Origin: Phoronis australis
Lineage: Eukaryota; Phoronida; Phoronidae
NCBI GenBank assembly: GCA_002633005.1
Contig: NMRA01000348.1
Coordinates: 235,065 to 299,064, forward strand
DNA: 64,000 nt
Direction: 5' to 3'
The notes beneath the pieces were generated by a model. That model made no database searches, was not told where the DNA came from, and saw only the letters and a program-made list of their open reading frames with translations. Positions 1 to 10,602 of the stretch are shown in pieces. Both the position numbers and the translations under genes were made by a program. How positions within the stretch are numbered: position 1 is the stretch's first letter; every line of letters begins with the position of its first letter.

Positions 1-1047
1 GTTCACTTTACGTATAACGCCAGATGCTTGTTTATGTAATGTTAGTTTTGTTTTTGTGGTGAATGCAGTCAAAATTTGCAAGTCAAGCAGAACATATTTG
101 GTATGAAGACTTGGGACTCGTTATTTTGACCTCTTAAAAGTTTTTTATGCGTTGAGCCAATGCCAAATTTGACGTACGGGTAAAAGTATCTATTCATCTC
201 TTTTAGTGTTTACACAATGGTGGGTTGACGCTGAAGGCTGTTCCCTTTTTTAAACACCATAAGAGAGCATTCGCCAGAAATTGCAAAACAAAAAATCGAA
301 CTTGCATATTATGTGACATAAAACTAACATCACGAGAACAGACCGGTTTGTTGCTAGACCGCTAAGAAATTTGAAATTGCCATGTGTAAGGTAGCGATTT
401 GTCCACTCACGGGGTTCTTCAAAGCGGTATTGGGACATGATCAGATTTGTGACTGAAACACGCATTTTTGGGATTATTAAAAGGTGATTTAAACTTTTTG
501 AAGCAACTAGCTTTTACCTGAGATACGAAACAACGAAATTCGCTGTTTTTTATTTCATTGCAAATGGCAAAAGTTGCAGGTTAGATTTCGAACTGAAGAT
601 GCTCTCAGAAAATAATTTTACCTATAATGTCACTTCAACATAATTCTCTTGTAAAAGCCATTTATCGATATGGTGGCAAAAGAGTTTTTGTTGGGCGGGT
701 GTTTAGCGCCACCTATTGTACTATACAGCCTGCAAAATGTCAGTTCTTCGTTCCTTGTCCGTGTATTGTTAATCTGCATCGTATATCCATGCTTACATTG
801 TCGTTCTCAAACAATTAGTGACTGTGGGACAATATGGCGGATTATTGTAGCGCTTACATGTTCCGATGCTCAGAATTGGCTGGAAGTTTTAACCTGAATG
901 ACATGCCGGAACTGTCCATTAGGCCACTACACGTCAATATCAAACATTATGGTCCCCCTTTCCAACGATGCAGTATCAAACCGAAGACTTTTCCAATAAT
1001 TCTCATAACAGGAAAGAATGTTATTTCGAACGATTGTTTTTCCCCAG

Positions 1048-1218
1048 TGAACGGAAGCTGGTCCTCATGGTTCAACTGGACCTGTGCAGTCACGTGCGGA
1101 GCTGGAAACGCGACTCGATTTCGTCAGTGCAACAACCCGGCACCAGCCCACGGAGGCAGCAACTGTTCCGGTGCTGCCATTGATACTGCACCATGTAGTG
1201 GACTGTCGGCATGTCCAA
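1048..1218 (+). CDS. TSP1 repeat exon (gene 1, exon a)
   Basis: This 171-bp exon encodes one complete thrombospondin type 1 repeat (57 codons). It opens NGSWSSWFNW, giving the tryptophan ladder, then has CAVTCGAGNATRFRQC and ends in a cysteine followed by PS. It lies between a TTTTTCCCCAG acceptor and an AA|GTAAGA donor, and both borders are phase 1, as in most shuffled TSP1 modules. TSP1 repeats are extracellular and commonly bind glycosaminoglycans or other matrix ligands. No signal peptide exon is seen upstream, so the gene probably starts to the left of the window. Two similar exons follow at 2490 and 4750 on the same strand. An (AC)n run sits just after the donor. Confidence 0.85.
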
Positions 1219-1765
1219 GTAAGATATTACACACACACACACACACCCTATATGCATGTAATTAGGTCCTTGCGCCTATAACGTGCATGTGAAGCTGCAC
1301 CTACGTAATCAAATTAATGAACCTATAGAGAATATGCCTACAGCCGGGAAATGTGACCTTAGGCGTGACGAAAATGGTCAGTCACCTTAAAATCTTGCAA
1401 AAACGACTTCGAAAAAAGCTTCTATATATTGGCAGTTGTAACACCAGCACCAAGTGCATGCTAGCACCCAGCCTAACGTAGGAGCTCGAATTTTTGAGAA
1501 TGTGGACCTTTTCATAAATTCTCGGGGTATGTTCAGAGCTATGAATTGTGCATTCGCCGAATCATGGTTGTTCCTGCCTTTTTAGTGGACTTTTGTCTCG
1601 TTTTCCACTTTTTCGTTGCTTTTGTTTTCCGAGGCGGATGTTTTTTACCCGATTCGCCAAATGGGGGAGCCCCCTGAGCATGGAGTGACATGTCTTTTAG
1701 TGACTTAGCTGACCTCAGTGCCAAATTTCCGTCACGTTTCGGTAGTGACCATAGCTTGCAACCAC

Positions 1766-2431
1766 CACAGGCGCCTCAGCTTCTGATCGTCCCCAATACA
1801 CTACATATAATACTACAAGGTAGGACCCTCCCGACTAGAAATTCCACGGGTGCTTCACTTCAGCCGTCCATAGCAAACATAAAACTCAATAAATTTACAC
1901 AAAACAGGGGTTCAACAAATCATGAAGAATTGTTCTTTCGCCCAATACCATTCACGGTGTCCTGTTACGGCGACTTCGTAAGAAATTCGTAGTAAAAGAA
2001 CAAAAATGTTCACAAAAAGCCCCCACACACGTTCTCCTTAGGCCCGTCGAGGTCAAGGACGGTACGGAAATTGCCGCTTTGTCGCGTAAAGTCACGATGT
2101 CGCTACTTCCGTAACTCACCGGCAATTTCCGTACCGTCCTTGACCTCGACGGGCCTAGGGAGAACGTGTGTGGGGGCTTTTTGTGAACATTTTTGTTCTT
2201 TGACTGCGAATTTCTTACGAAGTCGCCGTAACAGGATACCGTGAATGGTATTGGGCGAAAGAACAATTCTTCATGGTTTGTTGAACCCCTGTTTTGTTTA
2301 AATTTATTGAGTTTTATGTTTGCTATGGACGGCTGAAGTGAAGCACCCGTGGAATTTCTAGTCGGGAGTGTCCTACCTTGTAGTATTATATGAAGTGTAT
2401 TGGGGACGATCAGAAGCTGAGGACGCCTGTG
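1766..2431. mobile_element. 666-bp fold-back MITE with 8-bp target duplication
   Basis: Two arms of about 311 bp (1766-2076 and 2120-2431) are near-perfect reverse complements around a 43-bp spacer. The element starts CACAGGCG and ends CGCCTGTG. It is flanked on both sides by the exact 8-mer GCAACCAC (1758-1765 and 2432-2439), the target-site duplication length of hAT and P-type elements. The two arms differ at scattered positions, including short indels. Open frames inside are mirror images of each other and are not genes. It lies in the intron just before the second TSP1 exon. Confidence 0.88.
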
Positions 2432-2489
2432 GCAACCACACACATATGGTCTAGTTTCACACGTTGAGGATTTGTCGTTCACATTCCAG

Positions 2490-2663
2490 TTCACGGTAAC
2501 TGGACTGATTGGAGCTCTTGGTCGAACTGTTCCGAGACAGAATGCCACAAATCTGGTTTCATTATCCGCTACCGGAACTGTACTAGTCCCGCGCCTGCGC
2601 TCGGAGGAGATAGCTGTATAGGAGGGTCATCGGAAACCGTCGCGTGTACTGTAATATGCCCTG
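2490..2663 (+). CDS. TSP1 repeat exon (gene 1, exon b)
   Basis: A 174-bp phase 1-1 exon (58 codons) encodes a TSP1 repeat. The ladder reads NWTDWSSWSNC, followed by RYRNCTSPAPALGGDSC and a terminal CTVICP. Its acceptor is ACATTCCAG and its donor CCTG|GTTTGT, which is weaker than usual. The usual CSxTCG motif is altered to CSETEC with a longer spacer, so this module is divergent. A 666-bp fold-back transposon ends only about 50 bp before the acceptor, so the branch point and polypyrimidine tract must lie in the short stretch between them. A LINE fragment follows in the next intron. Confidence 0.8.
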
Positions 2664-2739
2664 GTTTGTATTCTTATTGCATTTCAATTCCATTAAAACT
2701 TCATGTTTCAAATGAATACCCAATATAACCAACATAAAC

Positions 2740-3235
2740 AATTACTCTAACAAAATCCTCTTTGACTCCTACAAAAGACCAAACACGAGACCAGGACTGC
2801 GACAAAGTAAATGCACACTATTCCATCTTCCATCAGCCAAGCCTTCAGGAGATCAATGATATTCACTTGTATTGACAAACTGGATTTCCTTACCATTCAA
2901 ATCAAAAGAAAGCACTTCAATCGTCACTCTCAAAAATAACTTTAAAATGCATACCACTATTCAAGACTTGCCAGTCCCATTGACGTCATTCCAACTTCCT
3001 TGCAACCATGAAATAACCCTATACAGATCAAGATGCGGTCTATTCTTAAACAACAAAAAATTTAGACATAATTTTAATAATATTTCGCCTCTGTGTTCCT
3101 GTGGAGACACCCAGACATATCCCCATGTTTTCTTTGCTTGTGAGGTAAGCAAGGAGCAGAGGGTACAGCTCGAACAATATATCCCCATGTTTACAAAAAA
3201 TATTCTGAAATTCCGCAATTGTACAACAATTTAAG
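2740..3235 (+). mobile_element. LINE 3' fragment (ORF2 C-terminus)
   Basis: The frame at 2872-3234 reads like the C-terminal end of a non-LTR retrotransposon polyprotein. It has CGLFLNNKKFRHNF, then SPLCSCGDTQTYPHVFFAC, the CxC...H....C zinc-knuckle-like motif common after the reverse transcriptase. It resembles the tail of the minus-strand LINE at 14.5-16.0 kb, so the two may be one family. The element is strongly 5'-truncated and no reverse transcriptase motif is present. Confidence 0.6.
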
Positions 3236-3239
3236 TTTT

Positions 3240-4030
3240 ATGTGCCCACATATGTGGACGCATTATGACGTCATCTCCGTCCTTCCGTCCGTCCGTCCGT
3301 CCGTCCGGCGTCCGCTGCTCTATCTCCAAAACCCTTTTACATACGTTCATGAAATTTGGCACATATGTTCCAATTATGAATTGGACGAAATGAGCGAACT
3401 TGCAAACGGTTACAACTACCGGTGTGCCCGCTAGTGGCAATTTTATTCTTTTACGCTTACCTTTGTATCTTCAAAAGTCCTGAACGAATTTTCATGGAAT
3501 ATTAGTGAGATGACCCTATCCTCTCGTTTTCGGATGGATTCGATGTAGTTTTCGCAAACTAGTGGCCATTTTTACAGTTTTCTAGTCTGTTTTTTTTGCG
3601 TCCATCCCTCTATCAACCAAACCACTGAAAGGATGATTGTGAAATTTGGCATGTATGTGCTTACTATAAAGAGGACGGTTGACGATGATTTTCCGACGAT
3701 TTCGACTACTGTGGCGCCTCCTAGTGGCAGTTTTGTTTTTGTTGTGCTTATGGCTATATCTCCTCAACGTTCGCAGGATCTTTACTTAATTTAGCAAGTG
3801 CATTTATATGATGTTGACAACGGACACTGTGCCCACTAGTGGCAATTTAATTTTATTCTGTTTTCCTTTCTTTCTCTGAAGTTCCTTGACAGATTGTTAT
3901 GAAATATGGCACGTTCCTGTTTTTGGATGGATTGTGTGTTTCTGCGCCATCTAGTGGCCATTTTTATGATACAAATAAATAACCCTAAAAGCACACTATT
4001 TGCAATGCATTCGTGGGCGCATTTCAACGC
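3240..4030. repeat. Dispersed repeat with (GTCC)n and CTAGTGGC boxes
   Basis: The block begins with a palindromic-looking CCCACATATGTGG stretch and a (GTCC)n run at about 3280-3310. The box CTAGTGGC followed by a T-rich run recurs five times (3431, 3559, 3721, 3836, 3951), spaced about 115-160 bp. The phrase GAAATTTGGCA or a close variant precedes several boxes. The block looks like a degenerate tandem array inside a repeat. No protein is supported. Confidence 0.6.
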
Positions 4031-4749
4031 TCTCCGTTGCTCTTGTTTTCTATAAGGAAGTCAAGAACTCAACCCAAATGAAAATAAGGTTTTATTCGAA
4101 ATAGTATTTATTTAGAGTTTATTTATCACATGAAATCTCTTTGTGTTAGTGGATAGAATTGCATACATATGTATGAAAATAAATTATTTACACTCGTAAC
4201 CATAAGTCATTGTAATCTTTACATCAGTTTTTTCTTAATTTATGTATTCGTGGATAATAATCGCATATAGAATTTTTTTGTATTTTTTTAACCCAAATCT
4301 AATGCCTCTTGGCGCTTTCTGGGTTATTTATATTCATTGTATTCTGAAGATTTCGTAATAAACATTAAGAAAATGAATACTTTTTACTTGACTAATCTGA
4401 CGAACAGTTGTGACAACATCACTGTGCTCGCCATGTGCTCGCAAGTACAGTAATGAAATTTTTCTCTAGGTACTATACTAGGGTGGGCGTCTTCTCTCGC
4501 TATTAAATTATTAAAACAATTCATTAAAAATAAGTTCCTTTTTTCACAAATCTCAGACATTCGTCTTGTCAGACTTTAAGTAATAAGCCAGAAATATATT
4601 CGTTGATTATCACCTCATTGTATTTGGGCGACACACTGCGGAAGAGGCTGAATTGGCTATGTTCCCGTAACTTAGTATAAGTGTTTTGTCGTCCAGTGAC
4701 TCCAGCTGCCTTTTACATGTACTTGTGTATGCGTGTACGCTAATTCCAG

Positions 4750-4920
4750 TGGATGGCAACTGGACTACTTGGTCAGAATGGGGCAACTGTTCCGCGCCAT
4801 GCGGTGAAGGTGTGCGACTAAGAGCACGAGGATGCACGAATCCTGTACCGAAGAATGGCGGACTAAATTGCACCGGCGATGAAATGGAGTCCGAAACGTG
4901 CAAGAACTCAACGTGTCCAA
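4750..4920 (+). CDS. TSP1 repeat exon (gene 1, exon c)
   Basis: A 171-bp phase 1-1 exon (57 codons) encodes a canonical TSP1 repeat: NWTTWSEWGNC, CSAPCGEGVRLRARGC, NPVPKNGGLNC, then a terminal CP. The acceptor is TAATTCCAG and the donor is CCAA|GTAAGC. Its downstream intron begins with a 180-bp direct tandem duplication. That intron sequence recurs after the last TSP1 exon at 38349, which suggests the two exon-intron segments are related by duplication. No further gene 1 exon was recognised between here and 10.5 kb. Confidence 0.85.
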
Positions 4921-5001
4921 GTAAGCGTTTTAAGCGGAAGTGAACTTGTTGGGCATATTAAACACATATACGTAAAATTATAGTGATCAATCATTCTATA
5001 A

Positions 5002-5363
5002 CTGTTTGACTTCATGAGTTGAAAATATGCCTTAAAGGTGTATGTGCATTTAACAAAATTGGTCCTCATATTTACCATGTGGCTTAAAATGTCATGATAA
5101 GTACAGTGAACGAGGCTGGTGAAGACGAGGCACTGCATTGAACGTCATTCTAATTTCGTACATCTGATGCTACTAGCGATCTGTTTGACTTCATGAGTTG
5201 AAAATATGTCTTAAAGGTGTATGTGCATTTAACAAAATTGGTCCTCATATTTACCATGTGGCTTAAAATGTCATGATAGGTAAGTACAGTGAACGAGGCT
5301 GGTGAAGACGAGGCACTGCTTTGAACGTCATTCTAATTTCCTACCTCTGATGCTACTAGCGAT
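5002..5363. repeat. 180-bp direct tandem duplication
   Basis: Copy 1 (5002-5180) and copy 2 (5181-5363) are nearly identical, each starting CTGTTTGACTTCATGAGTTG and ending at a GCTACTAGCGAT sequence. A third, more diverged single copy with its right flank lies at about 38610-38957, again in the intron just after a TSP1 exon. The high identity of the tandem pair implies a recent duplication. Confidence 0.9.
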
Positions 5364-6600
5364 CTGCGTGACTGATAAATTGACTGAACGACTGAGTGAT
5401 CTTGAGTGTTTGTTTGAATCTGGATGCCGAGTAGCCCATGTGTATCGTGAGGTGCGGAGTAAAAGTGTGTGAATACTTCAATTATTTCGAACTACTTGTT
5501 TTCGACATTTCCTCTTGCCGCCTAAACTGACGTGAAAGAATCCTACGTTGACACACTCTGCGGTCGAGAGTGTGCAAGCCGACAGATTTGTGCACCACAG
5601 AATATGCCGGTTCAGATCAAAGACACCGTGTTGCTGTGGTTAATTAAATCGGGCGGGCTGCTGATGTTATCGTTCTCTAGACAATAAAACCATCGCACTA
5701 GGGACAACAATTGTAATTTTTAATTTTCGTTTTGAAAATTTGTAAATAGCGATTTCTCGCTTTATGGCTTGATCTCGTGTCAGTGGTGCCTCTTGTCGTC
5801 TGCAAGTGACAATGTCAGGACTATGCCGGAGACAGCCCAAAGAAAGCAAGGTAAAGCAAACGTCAGTTTTATACTTAATGAATATTTTATTCACTACTCT
5901 GCACCATTTAGGTTTATTTTGCAAGACTCTGGTTTTGTTAACAGGTAGTCGATATAAAAAACAGTAGATTTTCAAAAAAATCAGCCTACCCGTCAAAATT
6001 CAAAACAACTTCATTTTTTGCACATAAAAAAGTATCTTAACAAAAATCTGAATGCCACATTCATTTTGTGCACTCAATGACCCCTAATTTAGCCGCTGAA
6101 GCACTAAGCCTGAATTAGTCATATTAGCCGTTTCCAAAATTGCATGTCTTCAGCAACAAAAATAAGTAACTTACAAATTAGATTGAAAGTTTAACTTTGG
6201 TGGCTGGAATAACGATTGCGTAATGTAAATAATTGCGTGGAATTTATGCAAATGTGACGAGTTTCTGCTCGATAGGGGAGATAATCCACAGACAACTTTC
6301 CCTAGAAAATTTTAGTGGCTTTTTGTGATACCTACAGCTAAAGAGTAAATCTTGATAACTTACCAAAAATATCTTGCCTCAAGTTTAAACTTAGTGAAAA
6401 TTGTCCTGTTAACTGCGGATTTTGGAAACCATAAGCATAGTTTACTGACAAATTGAACGGAATTTTTAACAAGAGATCTGCTTTAAATTGTGATATAAGT
6501 CAAGACTAAGGTCTTTCAAGTGGAAACAAGTTGCTTTCTGGATGTATTACGCGATCAGCATCAAAACTGAACCCTATGACCTTTGTTCAATGAGTGTTTC
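5364..6600. other. Non-coding stretch, no recognised feature
   Basis: AT-rich sequence without domain-bearing exons or a clear inverted-repeat element. The first 160 bp continue the segment shared with 38.8-38.96 kb. The minus-strand frame at 5667-5996 has no recognisable motif. Confidence 0.4.
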
Positions 6601-6602
6601 AG

Positions 6603-6838
6603 AACATCCGAGATAATGTGATGTGCCGCATAAATAAAGGCCAGTGGCAGACTATGATGGTCGTACAAGCCAGGATACGTAAATTTGTGACTGAGCAGGA
6701 CACATCGTGGAGCCAAATCATATGCGATGTTCACCGAAGAGAATTTGGTCCCGGTTTTTACATCCAAGCAGAAAGGGTCTATACCCTGAACACCGAAGAC
6801 ATTCGAGAAGAAAATCTGAACGAGATATTGACTTCACA
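6603..6838 (+). CDS. Unidentified codon-like open frame (possible exon)
   Basis: Directly after a GTGTTTCAG acceptor-like sequence, a frame stays open for about 80 codons with protein-like composition. It includes NVMCRINKGQWQTMMVVQAR, SWSQIICDVHRREFGPGFY and YTLNTEDIREENLNEIL. No domain is recognised. It ends where a G-rich repeat begins at about 6838, and no good donor was seen, so it may be an exon truncated by repeat insertion, a decayed exon or an unrelated open frame. Its phase (0) does not match the phase-1 exons around it. Confidence 0.3.
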
Positions 6839-7665
6839 TACGCGCACCCAGGGGGGGGGGGGGAGGGGGCTTTGGGGCTCGAACGAACCCCCATTTGGCA
6901 ATTTGGGCAAATATTTCCGCCTCAGAGAAACAAAAATGTCCGAGAAAACAAGAAAAATATCCACTAAACACGCGCAACCGCGTAATTCTCAGTGGTGAAC
7001 CGTTTTTTTCTTCCTTTAGTCCTCCCGTTTTTTTAGTAAAGAACCTCATCGGCTGAAATTCGAGCCCCCAATATTAAAGGCTGGGTGCAGGCATGCTTCA
7101 ACATTTCACGGGGGATATTGGCTCAGTTTGGACAGGTGGAATTGATACCACCAGGACCTTCGATTAAAGAAATCAAGATCAAGTGTCACAGTTGGAGTTA
7201 AATGACCCAAATTTGCTTTCCTACTGCTCGCCGTATACATGTGTTATATATTTTATCGTAGTTAATCGTACTTTGTAGTTGAGGTGAAGTGACAGTAGTC
7301 AATCTACATGTAGTGGCTTAGCGAGCACCTCCTTCCCCCCTGTCGAATCCTCATGTACAGTAAGTGGCGACCGCCCCCAACCCCGGTTGGTGACTGTGTA
7401 ACCCCCCAGCATGCGCTCACCCAGGAGGGGCTCGGGGGGGTTGGAAAGTGCAACCCATTTGGCAAAGTGGGTAAAAATGTCCGCCTCATAGAAACAAAAA
7501 GTCAAAGAAATTGAAACAAAAGCTCACTAAAAGACGCAGACGCACAGTTCACAGTTCTAAAGTTGGTACCCCGTTTTTTCTTTGGTCCTTTGTCAGCAAA
7601 AGGTCCACTTTGTCAGGACTTGAACCCCCCATATTAAGGGCTCGGTGCGCGCATGCCCAGTTAAA
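6838..7665. repeat. Two direct copies of a dispersed repeat
   Basis: Segments 6838-7095 and 7405-7665 share an ordered set of blocks: CGCxCACCCAGG plus a G run, CCATTTGGCAA, TCCGCCTCAGAGAAACAAAAA or near variants, a CCGTTTTTTCTT block, and a CCCCCxATATTAAxGGCT end. A third, inverted relative lies at about 1450-1700 (TTTCCGAGGCGGATG). This is probably a non-autonomous element family. Confidence 0.6.
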
Positions 7666-8824
7666 ACGTGCCTGGTGCGCTCTTGGACAACACCGGTTTC
7701 GGACCCCACCCCCCCCCCCTTCGCGAGGCGCCCGGCGGCAGCTGACACCGTCTTGAGTGACGTATGTTTGCCATGAAATACAGACCACTGTGTTGCAGTG
7801 TTTATCTAATGTCTGTCATGAACTGAGTCATTTATAAACTTGTCTTGTATGAATTGTTAACTCTTGGCCTTGAATGTATGCTTCTTCACACCGTTGTTAG
7901 GGCCATGCACACTTTGAAAGGGAGCAGTTCCACGGTCACTGCTGCACTGCGAAGGGCCAGTTTCAAAATCCCTTTGTGAAAGGTACTTACCGGGAGCTTC
8001 CGGTGGCTTGCTTATGATATTGAAGGGGTCGAATTTCACCATCGTTCCTCAAAATTCACCTCAAACGACAACTTATTAGCGGGTTAGCTCAAGGCACGTA
8101 CATGTACACTCTACGCAAAAAATGGAAAGACTGTATTGCGTGTACAGTATACGCCTGTCTCCTCCCGCTATTCAACTGACTGAAAGTGATAATCAGAAAA
8201 GTTTGATACGAGTAAAATATAAACAATTCGTAAGACAGTGTTTTTCAAAGTTTTTGAAAAGCGGGAACAGTGTCTTCATTACGAAGGGCGGCAGCTGAGT
8301 TAGTGAGAACAAATAATGGCGACCATTTTAGTTCGGGTGGTTCATGATCAAAAATAAAAAATGAACTAAAAATAGCATTGAACTCAGTTAAGTTTGAAAT
8401 TTTTTGAAGTGTTGTATGACCAACATCTGAGCGTAACTATCTTTCGGAGTTATCTTAAAACATTTAGAATTGGTTTTAGTGTCAAAACACATTGTTGAGT
8501 TGGAGCTTCTTAACAGCAGGCTTATTGGTTTCCGCACAACTCATGATCTCTCGCCAGCCAGATTTTCCACACCTACCGTGAGCTGTTACATGAACGTTTA
8601 CATTACGAGAGTCCGTTCTCCGATTTTTGATCGCTCTTCGTTCTACAGCGGAATTATAATAATTTTCAATTTGTTGTCGATCAGTAGCTAACCACGCTAA
8701 CATACTCTGCCACATTAACTGTGCAGTTATTGGGGACAAATAAAACAACAAGAATAATAAATATTTTTAAGTTGTATTGGGAATTTCAGGGTCACAGCTC
8801 TACAAATAAATATTTCACAGAAGG

Positions 8825-9092
8825 AACCAGATGGGTTCCTTAATTACAAGAGATAACACACACATTTCCGATAACCAAAGTGTAATTAAGTATCGGATAC
8901 TAAGTGGCACAGGCGAGCATACAGTGTAGTACCAAATGGGTACATAATACCAAATGGGTATTGGCCGATTGCCTACCAACTGGGTCGAGCAAAGCGGCAA
9001 ATTCAATAACAAGTACCAAGTGGGTACAAACTGCCAAATGGACAAATATCATATAAAGTACCAAGTGGGTACATCAAACAGCCAACTGGGCT
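8825..9092. repeat. Array of eight quasi-palindromic CCAANTGG motifs
   Basis: Eight related boxes occur within 270 bp: 8825 (AACCAGATGGGTT), 8929 (GTACCAAATGGGTAC), 8947 (ATACCAAATGGGTAT), 8973 (CTACCAACTGGGTC), 9013 and 9058 (both GTACCAAGTGGGTAC), 9031 (CTGCCAAATGG) and 9080 (AGCCAACTGGGCT). Each contains a CANNTG (E-box-like) core within a wider dyad. Spacing is irregular, so this is not a simple tandem repeat. Confidence 0.7.
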
Positions 9093-9730
9093 ATAACAAC
9101 CTACAAAGCAGGTTCCGGACAAGCTGAGTGAGCAGAGCAACCGGAGTGATAAAAAGAGATATTGTAAGGAACGTGGTGTTGTGGCTCAATATGTGCCGAG
9201 AGCTGTGACCGGGGTGGAGAGAAGCAAGTTGCAGTAATGGATGCTCAAGTACAGGTCTGGTCGCTAGCCAATGACGTCGGTTCTTGCCTGACGGTATCAC
9301 GCTTCGGGCTTGAAGAAGGTACCAGCTGTGGCTGTAAAAACAACAATAACCAACAGCAGATTTTGTTCAGCAAAAGGGATGGAGCGTGGGAAAGGTAGAA
9401 AACGGTTGACGTGGTACCCCGGGTAGGGAGGGCGGGAGAGGTATGAACTTGTCTAATTAGGAAAACTTACGAGTGAACGTACTGTTGCTTGAGGCTGGGG
9501 CAACAGGAAGCTGGAGAGTAAGAACAAACAGCGCAACCATCGGCCTTGGTAGGAACTAACCAAGAGTTGGATATGAAGCATGAAGGGCTCTTTAACGGTA
9601 TTTGCCCAAATAATAGGATTTATGTCAGAGTGCCATAAATCTCATTATATACATGTATTAGGAATTCATGATCGAGTTACTGCTGTTCATTTTCGGAAAA
9701 ATCAAGTCAAATGTCATGTGCCAGGCGTAC

Positions 9731-9879
9731 GTTCAGTAACGCTAGGACCTACGCTAGGACCTACGCTAGGACCTAGCTAAAATCTAGCCTAAGTCACGTG
9801 TTCTCTTTGAAATACACGGCAATATCTCGCGTAATCTCGCGAAGTCTTGTTTTTTAGCGTGGTCCTAGCGTTACCGAAC
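9731..9879. mobile_element. 149-bp inverted-repeat element
   Basis: The ends GTTCAGTAACGCTAGGACC (9731-9749) and its reverse complement (9861-9879) match at 18 of 19 positions. The 12-mer CTAGGACCTACG is iterated three times next to the left end. It has no coding capacity. No target duplication could be fixed. Confidence 0.6.
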
Positions 9880-10544
9880 GGGAGTCAGGTCATCCTGGTC
9901 AGTAGTTAGGGGTAACGACGGTGGGCGTTTGTACAAGCGCATCTGGGTGTTTGAAAATGAGGGGACCATTTCTGCTATACAGTGCATTGTAGCAATCATG
10001 GCAAATGGAACGTCCGTGTGACTGCTGCAGCTATTTTTATGGACATTTGTTTTGCGCATGTGAAACACTCGCATCAACTCGGACGAACGGGTGCCTAGGA
10101 TTGTCAAAAATTGTGATAAAGTAGTGTGCAAAATATATCTTAAAACTGTCTTGCAAAAGATAGTTTAATTAAATGTGGGAAATTTTATAGATGTCATGGA
10201 CTCTTTTTTTGACGTGAAAAATTTTCCAATGTTTTATTGATTAATACAAACCTAGATAATGTAAATACCAAGGCATTGTTGTCATTGAAGTTCAATGAAA
10301 TATCCTTTAGGCATCGGTCGCGTGTTCATAGCATTGATACTTTTTGGTGTTGGGTCGAACACCACGACCCGCTATCGATTTGCTTATACACACTGTAGGT
10401 TTGCATCGTGCCTGTGTGCTATATATCCAGAAGCCGTCAAGATTTGTGTTTGGGCTCAAATACTGTCCGAAGCACCGGAAGGCCATCCGATACTTGTGTC
10501 TATCCGGCGTATTCCATAGATGTGTCAGTTTATGTTTGAGCGTA

Positions 10545-10602
10545 ATGGAAGTAAAAACTGTGACAGCTTTTATTTTGATATTTACTGCGGCAGGATTAGA
10601 AG
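10545..10602 (+). CDS. Putative signal-peptide first exon (gene 2)
   Basis: An ATG is followed by [19 protein letters not shown], a short basic start and a hydrophobic core typical of an N-terminal secretion signal. The exon stops at GAAG|GTAATC in phase 1, exactly the phase needed to join the TSP1 exon at 21662. It is placed here because a signal exon with a phase-1 donor is what a shuffled ectodomain gene needs. The link across an 11-kb intron filled with repeats is not proven, and the exon is too short for composition tests. Confidence 0.5.

Noticed and set aside
1952-2548. 198-codon minus-strand frame
   Set aside because: It reads through one arm and the loop of the fold-back MITE; a mirror version exists on the plus strand at 1690-1992.
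8900-9092. CRISPR-like array
   Set aside because: The motifs are short dyads with irregular spacing in an animal genome, not direct repeats with uniform spacers.
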